Shown: piece after piece, positions 44,761 through 52,469 of the stretch
Layout of the letters: each line of letters starts with the position of its first letter
Numbering within the stretch: the first letter of the stretch is position 1
Source: Actinoplanes xinjiangensis
GTDB taxonomy: Bacteria > Actinomycetota > Actinomycetes > Mycobacteriales > Micromonosporaceae
Direction of reading: 5' to 3'
NCBI RefSeq assembly: GCF_003148685.1
Contig: NZ_QGGR01000017.1
Coordinates: 62,001 to 126,000, forward strand
Length of the DNA: 64,000 bases
The notes under the pieces: model-generated
Database searches by the model: none
Seen by the model: the letters and a program-made list of their open reading frames with translations, nothing else
What the model was told of the DNA's origin: nothing
Position numbers and translations under genes: made by a program

Positions 44761-46347
44761 ATGCGAAAAATCCTGGCGGCCACCATCGCCGCCTCCGTCG
44801 GTCTCCTGATCGGCGCCGGTACCGTTCCGGTCGCAGCGGCGGCCACGGCTCCCGGTTACACGCCACCAGCCATCGACTGGGGTACGTGTACGCGCCCCAG
44901 TCTCCAGGCCCGTGGCGCGCAGTGCGGGTTCCTCGTGGTCCCGCTGGACTACCGCAAGCCGAACGGCACCAAGATCAAGATCGCGGTCTCGCGGATCAAG
45001 CACAAGTCCAGTGACGCCGCCTACCAGGGCGTCATGCTCACCAACCCGGGCGGCCCCGGCGGCTCGGGTCTCGGCCTGCCGGTCCTCGGCGAGTACGTGC
45101 CGAACGGCGCCGGCGAGTTCTACGACTGGATCGGCTTCGACCCGCGCGGCGTCGGGTCGAGCGTCCCGTCGCTGACCTGCGACCCGAACTACGCCGGCTA
45201 CAACCGGCCGTTCTACGTCCCGGTCACCCGCCAGCTGGAGAACACCTGGCGGGCCAAGGCCAAGGGGTACGCGAAGGCGTGCGACGCGGCCGGCGGAGCC
45301 CTGCTCGACCACCTGAAGACCACCGACACGGTCGCCGACATGGAGAGCCTGCGCAAGGCCCTCGGCGTGTCGAAGATCAACTACTACGGCTTCTCGTACG
45401 GCACCTACCTGGGCCAGGTCTACGCGACGCTGCACCCGGAGCGGGTCCGCCGGTTCGTCTTCGACGGCGTGGTCAACCCCGAGCGGGTCTGGTATGCCGC
45501 CAACCTCGACCAGGACATCCAGTTCGACAAGAACATGGACGTCTACTTCGGCTGGATCGCGAAGAACGACGCGACCTACCACCTGGGCAAGACGGCCAAG
45601 GCGGTGAAGCAGAAGTACTACTCCACGCTGTACTCGCTGATCAGGAACCCGGCCGCCGGCAAGATCGGCCCGGACGAGTGGAACGACGTCTTCGTCTCCG
45701 CCGGCTACTACGTCTTCGGGTGGCAGGAGGTGGCCGAGGCGTTCGCCGCGTGGGTCAACGAGAAGGACCCGGCGCCGCTGCTCAACCTGTACGCCGAGCC
45801 CGGCGCACCCGGCTCCGACAACGGTTACGCCGTCTACCTGGGCGTCCAGTGCACCGACGTGCAGTGGCCGCAGAACTGGTCCCAGTGGCGGCGGGACAAC
45901 TGGTCGGTCCACGCCAGGCACCCGTTCATCACCTGGAACAACGCCTGGTACAACGCGCCCTGCATCAACTGGGGCGCCAAGGCCGGCAAGCCGGTCCCGA
46001 TCAACGGCAAGAAGGTTCCGCCGATCCTGCTGATCTCCGAGACCAACGACGCGGCCACGCCGTACTCGGGGGCCATCGAGGTCCGTAAGCGCTTCCCGCG
46101 CTCGGTCCTCATCGAGGGCGTCGGCGGCACCACCCACTCGGGCTCGCTGAGCGGGATCGCCTGCACCGACGACACCATCGCCGCCTACCTGGCCACCGGT
46201 GAACTGCCGGACCGGGTCCGCGGCAACCGCTCCGACAAGCGGTGCGACCCGGTTCCGCAGCCGGATCCGGCCGCCGCGACGGCCTTCTCGGCCAAGATCG
46301 CCGACGATGCGCGGGCCGAGGTCCGCGACGCGATCGGCGTTCGCTGA
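44761..46347 (+). CDS. Secreted tripeptidyl aminopeptidase-type alpha/beta hydrolase (S33)
   Basis: 528 residues from ATG 44761 after GGAAGG. Signal peptide MRKILAATIAASVGLLIGAG ending PVAAAAT. Alpha/beta-hydrolase with oxyanion segment LTNPGGPGGSGLG, nucleophile YYGFSYGTYLG, Asp in ISETNDAATP and His in VGGTTHSGS; the C-terminal TAP-like cap includes the CTDVQWP and ACTDDT cysteines. Same family as the Streptomyces lividans Tap/SlpD mycelial tripeptidyl aminopeptidases. Divergent from the M28 gene: together they form an extracellular peptide-degrading pair. Confidence 0.92.
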   Translation: MRKILAATIAASVGLLIGAGTVPVAAAATAPGYTPPAIDWGTCTRPSLQARGAQCGFLVVPLDYRKPNGTKIKIAVSRIKHKSSDAAYQGVMLTNPGGPGGSGLGLPVLGEYVPNGAGEFYDWIGFDPRGVGSSVPSLTCDPNYAGYNRPFYVPVTRQLENTWRAKAKGYAKACDAAGGALLDHLKTTDTVADMESLRKALGVSKINYYGFSYGTYLGQVYATLHPERVRRFVFDGVVNPERVWYAANLDQDIQFDKNMDVYFGWIAKNDATYHLGKTAKAVKQKYYSTLYSLIRNPAAGKIGPDEWNDVFVSAGYYVFGWQEVAEAFAAWVNEKDPAPLLNLYAEPGAPGSDNGYAVYLGVQCTDVQWPQNWSQWRRDNWSVHARHPFITWNNAWYNAPCINWGAKAGKPVPINGKKVPPILLISETNDAATPYSGAIEVRKRFPRSVLIEGVGGTTHSGSLSGIACTDDTIAAYLATGELPDRVRGNRSDKRCDPVPQPDPAAATAFSAKIADDARAEVRDAIGVR

Positions 46348-46358
46348 GTCAAGAGAAA

Positions 46359-46391
46359 GAGCCCGGTCATCTCGTACGGATGACCGGGCTC
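46359..46391. terminator. Bidirectional hairpin between convergent genes
   Basis: 13-base perfect arms (46359-46371, GAGCCCGGTCATC; 46379-46391) with a 7-base loop, followed on the plus strand by CTCTCTGTC. Lies 12 bases after the S33 peptidase stop and 14 bases from the convergent ABC ATPase stop. Confidence 0.85.
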
Positions 46392-46404
46392 CTCTCTGTC
46401 GTCC

Positions 46405-47181
46405 CTATTTTCCGGTGTTCTTCTTCGCCGCCTGGATCTGCTCGTAGACGCGGGTGCGCAGCTCGATGAACCGCGGGGCGGCCCGGGTCGTCAGCTGGTC
46501 CCGCTCGGCCGGCAGATCGATGATCAGCTCGTCCTGCACCACGGTCGGCGAGGACGACAGCATCACCACCCGCTGTCCCAGGTACACCGACTCGTCGATA
46601 TCGTGGGTGACGAACAGGATGGTCACGCCGAGCCGCTTCCACAGCTGGCGGACCAGGTCCTCCAGGTCGGCGCGGGTCTGTGCGTCGACCGCCGCGAACG
46701 GCTCGTCCATGAGCAGGGTCTGCGGCTCGTACGCCACCGCCCGCGCGATCGCGACCCGCTGCTGCATGCCGCCGGAGAGCTGCCAGGGGTACGCCGACTC
46801 GGAACCGGACAGGCCGACGGCGTCCAGCGACTCCGCCACCAGCTCGGCACGTCGTTTCTTGTCCACCTTCTTCTGCTTGAGCGGCAACTCCACGTTGTCG
46901 CGCACCGTCATCCAGGGGAACAGGCTCCGCCCGTACTCCTGGAAGACCACCGCCATGCCCTTCGGCGGCCCGTCGACCGCCTGACCGTTGACGCGCACGT
47001 CCCCGGCCGTCGGATCGAGCAGGCCGGAGACGCAGCGCAGCAGCGTCGTCTTGCCGCAGCCGGACGGGCCGACCAGGCACACCAGCTCGCCGTTCTCCAC
47101 GGTGAACGTCAGATCGCGGAGCGCCTCGACCTCGCGGCTCCCGGACCGGTAGACCTTCCGCAGGCCCTTCACTTCGAGCAT
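46405..47181 (-). CDS. SsuB/TauB-type ABC import ATP-binding protein
   Basis: 258 residues. Walker A GPSGCGKTTLLR, Q-loop VVFQEYGRSLFPWM, signature LSGGMQQRVAIARAV, Walker B LLMDEPFAAVDAQTR, switch His FVTHDIDES. The FPWM after the Q-loop and the DIDESVYLGQRVV end are characteristic of nitrate/sulfonate/taurine/thiamine-precursor importers. Last gene of a four-gene operon (substrate-binding protein, two permeases, ATPase). Confidence 0.93.
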   Translation of the reverse strand: MLEVKGLRKVYRSGSREVEALRDLTFTVENGELVCLVGPSGCGKTTLLRCVSGLLDPTAGDVRVNGQAVDGPPKGMAVVFQEYGRSLFPWMTVRDNVELPLKQKKVDKKRRAELVAESLDAVGLSGSESAYPWQLSGGMQQRVAIARAVAYEPQTLLMDEPFAAVDAQTRADLEDLVRQLWKRLGVTILFVTHDIDESVYLGQRVVMLSSSPTVVQDELIIDLPAERDQLTTRAAPRFIELRTRVYEQIQAAKKNTGK

Positions 47182-47190
47182 CGTCGCCCC

Positions 47191-47967
47191 CTAGCCGGCA
47201 CGCTGCGCCGCGCGCAGGCCCTCGTACCACCGCAACGCCCGCCGTTCGGCGAGCCGGAACAACAGCGACAGCACGAAACCGAGCAGGCCGAGCAGGATGA
47301 TCCCGCTCCACATCTCGGGGATCGCGAAGCTGCGCTGGAACTGGACGATGGTGAAGCCGAGACCGTTGCTCGCCGCGAACATCTCGCTGATCACCATCAG
47401 GATGATCGCGATGGACAGCGCCTGGCGCAGTCCGGCCGCGATCTGCGGGGCGGCCGACGGCAGCACCACGCGGGTGAGCCGGGCCGGGCCGTTCACCCCG
47501 TACGAGCGTGCGGTGTCGAGGACCACGCTGTCCACCGCGCGGACACCCTCCACCGTGTTGAGCAGGATCGGCCAGATGCACCCGAAGACGATGACGGTGA
47601 CCTTCATACCGTTCCCGATCCCGGCGAACAGCATGATCACCGGCACCAGCACCGGCGGCGGAATGGCCCGGAAGAACTCCAGCACCGGCTCCACCGTGGC
47701 CCGCAGCCGGCGGTTCAGGCCGATCGCCACACCCAGGCCGATGCCGATCAGCGCGGCCAGCAGATATCCGGCGAACAGGCGCAACAGGCTCGGCGCCACG
47801 TCGGCCTGGAGCCGGTCGGCCTGCCAGGTGTCCCCGAACGCGGTCAGGATCCTGCTCAGCGGCGGGGCGTAGAAGTTCGTGCTGCCGGCACTGAGCACAT
47901 ACCAGCCCACGAACAGGACCAGCGGCAACGCGACCGCCAGCCCGGTCCTCTTGAGAATGCCGACCAT
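47191..47967 (-). CDS. ABC importer permease 2 (SsuC/TauC-type)
   Basis: 258 residues from ATG 47967 (MVGILKRTGLAVALPLVLFV), overlapping the upstream permease by ATGA. Six membrane helices and the EAA-type coupling loop DTARSYGVNGPARLTRVVLP. FFRAIPPPVLVPVIMLF and SEMFAASNGLGFTI are hallmarks of the sulfonate/nitrate permease group. Longer in-frame extension upstream is shadow of permease 1. Confidence 0.92.
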   Translation of the reverse strand: MVGILKRTGLAVALPLVLFVGWYVLSAGSTNFYAPPLSRILTAFGDTWQADRLQADVAPSLLRLFAGYLLAALIGIGLGVAIGLNRRLRATVEPVLEFFRAIPPPVLVPVIMLFAGIGNGMKVTVIVFGCIWPILLNTVEGVRAVDSVVLDTARSYGVNGPARLTRVVLPSAAPQIAAGLRQALSIAIILMVISEMFAASNGLGFTIVQFQRSFAIPEMWSGIILLGLLGFVLSLLFRLAERRALRWYEGLRAAQRAG

Positions 47968-48770
47968 CAGAGGGCCACCTCTCCGCGCACCGACTGGTGC
48001 CAGGCGAGCAGGCGGCGCTCGCCGGTACGAGCCAGCAGGTTGATCACGACACCGAGGATGCCGGTGACGACCACCAGGGCGTACATCGTGGGCACCGCGT
48101 CCGACGCCTGCGCGACGGCGATCTCCTTGCCCAGGCCGGGTGAGCCGATCACCAGCTCGGCCGTGATCGCCAGGACCAGCGCCACCGAGGCGGCCAGGCG
48201 GACACCGGTGAACACGTACGGCAGCGCGGTCGGCCACAGCACGTGCCGGATCCGGGCCCACGCCGAGAACCGGAAACTCTTCGCGGTCTCGAAGGCGACC
48301 GGGTCGACGTCCGCCACCCCGTACAGGACCTGGACCAGCACCTGCCAGAACGAGGCGTAACAGACCAGCAGCAGGGTGGAGGCCAGGTCGGTGCCGTACA
48401 TCAGCACGGCGAGCGGGATGAGCGCCACCGACGGGATCGGCCGCAGGAACTCGACCGTCGACGCGGTCAGCGCCCGCAGGACCGGCACCGACCCGATCAC
48501 CAGGCCGGCCAGCACACCGGCGGCGACCGCGATGGCCAGGCCGATCGCCCACGCGACGATGGTGTCGGACAGTGCCGTCCAGAACGCGGCGTCGGACGCT
48601 TCGTCGGCAAGGGCGCCGGCGATCGTGCTGGCCGGCGGCAGGAACCGCTCGTCGACCAGCCCGATCCGGGGCGCCAGTTCGATGACGAGGAGCAACCCGG
48701 CCAGTCCGGCGACCCCGAGCAGAGCGGGGTTGCCGGACCGGACCGGGTTGGCACGGCCTGCCGTCGTCAC
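47967..48770 (-). CDS. ABC importer permease 1 (SsuC/TauC-type)
   Basis: 267 residues from GTG 48770, overlapping the substrate-binding protein stop (GTGA). Coupling loop ETAKSFRFSAWARIRHVLWP, with EFLRPIPSVALIPLAVLMYG and TAELVIGSPGLGKEIAVAQA typical of the family. Two different permeases suggest a heterodimeric channel, less common in this importer class than a homodimer. Confidence 0.91.
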   Translation of the reverse strand: MTTAGRANPVRSGNPALLGVAGLAGLLLVIELAPRIGLVDERFLPPASTIAGALADEASDAAFWTALSDTIVAWAIGLAIAVAAGVLAGLVIGSVPVLRALTASTVEFLRPIPSVALIPLAVLMYGTDLASTLLLVCYASFWQVLVQVLYGVADVDPVAFETAKSFRFSAWARIRHVLWPTALPYVFTGVRLAASVALVLAITAELVIGSPGLGKEIAVAQASDAVPTMYALVVVTGILGVVINLLARTGERRLLAWHQSVRGEVAL

Positions 48771-49726
48771 GGCAGCAGCTTCGCCAGGTCCGGGGTGCCG
48801 GTGAAGATGCCGTCCTTCTCGCCCAGGCCGGCGAGGGTCTGCACCGACGCCTCGTTGATCTGGGTCGGCCACTTCGGCAGCACCAGCGACGCGCGCAGCT
48901 TCTCGTCGATCTTCGTGTAGCTGGCCAGGATCGCGCGGACCTCGTCCGGGTGCGAGTCGGCGTACGTCATCGACTCGTTGATCGCCTCGGTGAAGCGCTT
49001 GACCAGGTCGGCGTCCGCGGCGATCAGCTTCTCCGAGGTGAAGTACGCGGCCACGGTCAGGTTCGGAGCGGCGTCGACGAAGGTCGAGGCGATCTCCCGG
49101 CCACCGGCCGCCTTGATCGTGGACAACTGCGGCTCGACCACCCAGGCCGCGTCGACCTCACCCTTCTCCAGGGCGGCCGGCATGGTGGGGAACGCCATCT
49201 CGACGAAGTTCAGCGTCGTCGCGTCACCGCCGGCCTTGCGGACCGACTCGCGGGTGACGGTGTCGCCGATGTTCTTCAGCGTGTTCACCGAGACCTTCTT
49301 GCCGGCCAGGTCCTTGGCGGTCCTGATCGGGCTGTCCGCCTTCACGACCACGGCGCCGAAGTCCTTGCCCGCCTCGCCGGTCGACGAGGCGCCGGCGGCG
49401 ACCGTCTTGATCGGCAGACCCTTGGTCTGGGCGATCAACAGGGAGGTCAGGTTGCTGAAGCCGAACTGGGTCTGGTTGTTGACCACACCCGGCACGATCG
49501 CGGCGCCGCCCTGACCGGCCTCGAGGGTGAGCTCGATGTTCCGGTTCTTGAAGAAGCCCTTCTGCTGCCCCAGGTAGATGGGGGCCACGTCGACGATCGG
49601 GATGACGCCGACCTTGACCTGGTCGACGCCGTCCTTCTCGGTCGACCCGCTGCCCGAGTCGGAACCGCAGGCCACCAGGGAACCGGCGAGCGCGAACGCC
49701 GCGACCCCCGCGAGAAGACGCCGCAT
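48767..49726 (-). CDS. ABC substrate-binding lipoprotein (NMT1/SsuA-like)
   Basis: 319 residues from ATG 49726, with AAGGAGT six bases upstream. Lipoprotein signal MRRLLAGVAAFALAGSLVAC (lipobox LVAC). The SsuA/TauA/NMT1 fold is seen in VKVGVIPIVDVAPIYLGQQK, GGAAIVPGVVNNQTQFGFSN, and KKVSVNTLKNIGDTVTRESV. Members bind sulfonates, nitrate, pyrimidine precursors or aromatic acids. The divergent IclR of the PcaR/PobR type points to an aromatic or related carboxylate, but the ligand cannot be read from sequence. Confidence 0.92.
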   Translation of the reverse strand: MRRLLAGVAAFALAGSLVACGSDSGSGSTEKDGVDQVKVGVIPIVDVAPIYLGQQKGFFKNRNIELTLEAGQGGAAIVPGVVNNQTQFGFSNLTSLLIAQTKGLPIKTVAAGASSTGEAGKDFGAVVVKADSPIRTAKDLAGKKVSVNTLKNIGDTVTRESVRKAGGDATTLNFVEMAFPTMPAALEKGEVDAAWVVEPQLSTIKAAGGREIASTFVDAAPNLTVAAYFTSEKLIAADADLVKRFTEAINESMTYADSHPDEVRAILASYTKIDEKLRASLVLPKWPTQINEASVQTLAGLGEKDGIFTGTPDLAKLLP

Positions 49727-49764
49727 ATTTACTCCTTCGAAATCTGTGCGCATGACGAACGTGA

Positions 49765-49779
49765 GTTCTCATGAAGAAC
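49765..49779. promoter_or_regulatory. Candidate IclR operator GTTCT-CATGA-AGAAC
   Basis: A perfect 5-5-5 inverted repeat in the 100-base AT-richer region between the divergent transporter operon and the IclR gene, placed to control both promoters. Confidence 0.55.
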
Positions 49780-49826
49780 GCTATGATGTGCCCCGTGTCA
49801 CGTCAACGACGGGGTTCGATCATCTG

Positions 49827-50609
49827 ATGCCGCGCGAACCGTACTACGTGCAGTCGCTGGAGCGGGGTCTCGCGGTGATCCGCGCGTTCGACGCACAACA
49901 CTCCGAACTCACCCTCAGTGACGTCGCCCGCGTCTGCGGTCTCACCCGCGCCGCCGCCCGCCGGTTCCTGCTCACCCTCACCGACCTCGGGTACGTCCGC
50001 ACCGACGGCCGGCTGTTCTCGCTGGCCCCGCGGGTCCTCGAACTCGGGTACTCGTACCTCTCCAGCATCTCGCTGCCCGACGTCGCCGAACCCCACCTGG
50101 AACGTCTCGTCGCCGAGGTCCGCGAATCATCGTCGATCGCCGTGCTCGACGGTGACGACATCGTGTATGTCGCCCGTGTCCCGACAAGTAGGATCATGCG
50201 GGTCGCGATCAACGTCGGAACCAGATTCCCGGCGTACGCCACCTCGATGGGCCGGGTCATCCTCGCCGACCTCCCCGAACCGGACCTCGACGCCTACCTG
50301 GACCGCGCCCGACTCGAACCCCTCACCGACCGGACCATCCGCACCCCGGCCGAACTGCGCGCCGAACTCGCCCGGGTCCGCCGGCAGGGACACTCGATCG
50401 TCGACCAGGAACTCGAAGAGGGCCTCCGCGCGATCGCGGCACCCATCCGGAACCGTTCCGGCGCCGTCACCGGTGCCGTCAACGTCTCCATCCACGCCGC
50501 CCGCGCCACCGTCGACGACATCCGTGAGCGCATCCTGCCGCCGTTGCTCGCCGCCACCGCCGCCATCGAGGCCGACCTCAAGATCGCCGGTCGCCGCCCC
50601 GCCGGCTGA
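49827..50609 (+). CDS. IclR family transcriptional regulator (PcaR/PobR-like)
   Basis: 260 residues from ATG 49827 (MPREPYYVQSLERGLAVIRA). Upstream in-frame starts exist but would place coding sequence over the palindromic operator. N-terminal winged helix (LTLSDVARVCGLTRAAARRF), then an IclR effector domain (SSIAVLDGDDIVYVARVPTS, VGTRFPAYATSMGRV, GHSIVDQELEEGLRAIAAPI). The LSDVARxxGLTRAxARR form is typical of regulators of protocatechuate/aromatic catabolism. Likely regulates the divergent ABC importer. Confidence 0.92.
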   Translation: MPREPYYVQSLERGLAVIRAFDAQHSELTLSDVARVCGLTRAAARRFLLTLTDLGYVRTDGRLFSLAPRVLELGYSYLSSISLPDVAEPHLERLVAEVRESSSIAVLDGDDIVYVARVPTSRIMRVAINVGTRFPAYATSMGRVILADLPEPDLDAYLDRARLEPLTDRTIRTPAELRAELARVRRQGHSIVDQELEEGLRAIAAPIRNRSGAVTGAVNVSIHAARATVDDIRERILPPLLAATAAIEADLKIAGRRPAG

Positions 50610-50638
50610 CGGCCGCCGCCGCTCTGCGCTTCGGCCCT

Positions 50639-51508
50639 TCAACGTCCATCAGGCATGCCATGCCAGGGAAGGGGATGGGTGATCCGCCGCCACCACCACC
50701 GATCCGGCACCGTCCCGGTGGCGGCCGCAAGCGCCTCACCCCCGTCATCGACGGTCGCATCGAGGAACCTGCGGTCGATGGTGTCCAGGGCCGCCGTGAA
50801 CTGGGCTCGGAACACCTCGGGCAGCACGTCGGCGGCACTGACCAGCGCGTCCCTGATCTCCAGATCCCCCCGGTAGTGGCCAGCCGGATACCAGCCGTCC
50901 GGATGCCAGCCGGCGGTGAGCCGGGAGACCATGCCCTCCCACGCGCCGAGCCGGTTGGCGGCATACCAGGCCGCGCTCCCCGTCTTCGGCTCCGGCCGCA
51001 TCACCGCGTCCAGTGCGCCGCTGAGCGGGGTAGGCATCCGATATTCGCGGATCACCTCGGGAATCGCCGCCACCCGAACCGCCGGAAGCAGCGGCACCGG
51101 AGCCTCCACGGCATCGACCCGGCAGATCACCCGCTCATGCTCGTCATACTCGTCGCTGTCGAGCCGGGCCCGGGTCCGCTGCCCGTCCGGCCCCGCCAGC
51201 CAGTAGGCACTCGGCCACGACGGCACCGACTGATACGCGACGAGCGTGCCCAGCCGCCCGGCCAGCCACGCGGCAGCCTCCGCCTCGGGCGGCGACACGA
51301 CGCCCGCCGCGAAGTACATGTCAAGATGCAGCCGAAGGTCCCCCACCATGGGCGTGACGGTGCAATTGACCGGCCGGTCCCAGTGCCGGTCGGGCCGACC
51401 GAGATCGCCCACGTCAACCGCGGTCACCGGCAGCGACAGCAACTCAGCCAGAGCCGCGGCAAGCTCAGCCCGCGCCACATCGTGGTGAACGAGAAAGAGA
51501 TAGCTCAT
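50639..51508 (-). CDS. Hypothetical protein (289 aa) at the end of the toxin operon
   Basis: Begins MSYLFLVHHDVARAELAAAL. No signal peptide or membrane helix. Contains an acidic stretch (ARLDSDEYDEHER) and a Trp-rich region (GAWEGMVSRLTAGWHPDGWY). No family recognised. It follows two small proteins downstream of a polymorphic toxin on the same strand, 20 bases behind the previous gene, so an immunity-related role is a reasonable guess from position only. Confidence 0.75.
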   Translation of the reverse strand: MSYLFLVHHDVARAELAAALAELLSLPVTAVDVGDLGRPDRHWDRPVNCTVTPMVGDLRLHLDMYFAAGVVSPPEAEAAAWLAGRLGTLVAYQSVPSWPSAYWLAGPDGQRTRARLDSDEYDEHERVICRVDAVEAPVPLLPAVRVAAIPEVIREYRMPTPLSGALDAVMRPEPKTGSAAWYAANRLGAWEGMVSRLTAGWHPDGWYPAGHYRGDLEIRDALVSAADVLPEVFRAQFTAALDTIDRRFLDATVDDGGEALAAATGTVPDRWWWRRITHPLPWHGMPDGR

Positions 51509-51528
51509 GGCCGACCGCTCGGTGGGTC

Positions 51529-51993
51529 CTATGAATGCGGCCCGCCGGGCCCGCTGTCGAGGACCTCGACGTAGTGGGGGGACAGGGTGAACGCGGGTCG
51601 GCCCTTGATGTGGGCGATCAGATTCTCGTCATCGGCGGCGACGATATCGCCGGTTGCCGGCGCGACGAAAAGCATGCTGCCGCTGATGAATGCCGACCCG
51701 AAGTCGGCCGCGAAGGACTCAGCGAATTCTTGCAGCCTGCCGGCATCCACAAAATGCGGACCGTATTCAAGCGTGTAGCTCGCATCGTTGACGACGACGA
51801 CGGGGCCGGTCAGATGGGAGCACTCTGCCATGAGGTCGGCGAGAACCTCGTCGTCCTCGCGTTCTTCAATGTCGAAAGGACGCCAGATGTCGTGGGGAGT
51901 CGGTGCGAGACCGCCGATCGTCAGACCCGTCGATCCAGGAAACATGACTTTGAGGAGCTGCTCTGCGAAGTCCCAGTTCCGATGCCTGGACAC
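51529..51993 (-). CDS. Hypothetical protein (154 aa), possible immunity protein
   Basis: GTG 51993 (MSRHRNWDFAEQLLKVMFPG) has GAGGAGG upstream; the much longer open frame above it has non-coding composition. Soluble, acidic (DIEEREDDEVLADLMAE), ending VEVLDSGPGGPHS. Size, acidity and position behind a toxin fit an immunity protein; no named family recognised. Confidence 0.7.
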   Translation of the reverse strand: MSRHRNWDFAEQLLKVMFPGSTGLTIGGLAPTPHDIWRPFDIEEREDDEVLADLMAECSHLTGPVVVVNDASYTLEYGPHFVDAGRLQEFAESFAADFGSAFISGSMLFVAPATGDIVAADDENLIAHIKGRPAFTLSPHYVEVLDSGPGGPHS

Positions 51994-52096
51994 TTCGGCC
52001 ACCTCCTCGGTGCTCGGTCGCGGCAATGCATGTGAACGGTCGTGATCGTCTGTCCGAGTCGCCCGGGAAGGGCCGATGGGTGTGTCCTGGCTCGGC

Positions 52097-52465
52097 TCAG
52101 GAAGATCTCTGCTCTGCTTCCTCGATCGCTTCCCGGACAGTACGGGCGACCTCGTGCAGGAAACGAGCTGCCCCCTCGTCTGTCGGATCGTCGTCCATGT
52201 TCCAGTTGGCATCCCAGGCGGCCAGTCGCAACAGGGTGCCGGACGGCTGTGGCTCAGCCAGAACCGACTCCAATGCGACGAGTTCCTGACGGAGGATGAA
52301 GTTGCTCCGCCCGGCCACCGCCCGGACACTCTGCCTGATCTCGTCGAAGTCGCAGGCGTCCTCGACGTGGCCGTGAATCAGCGCACGAGCCTGCTCGATC
52401 GGCGACCGGGCGGTGAGTTCCGTCGCCCGGCTGCGGAGCGGCTCGGGAAGCTCGGAGAAGTTCAT
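52097..52465 (-). CDS. Candidate cognate immunity protein of the adjacent toxin (122 aa)
   Basis: Starts 4 bases after the toxin stop (minus strand), the usual place for the immunity gene of a C-terminal toxin domain. 122 residues, acidic and helical: MNFSELPEPLRSRATELTAR, LAAWDANWNMDDDPTDEGAA, then VREAIEEAEQRSS. No family recognised. It probably neutralises the RNase A-like tip in the cytosol. Confidence 0.75.
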   Translation of the reverse strand: MNFSELPEPLRSRATELTARSPIEQARALIHGHVEDACDFDEIRQSVRAVAGRSNFILRQELVALESVLAEPQPSGTLLRLAAWDANWNMDDDPTDEGAARFLHEVARTVREAIEEAEQRSS

Positions 52466-52469
52466 GCCA

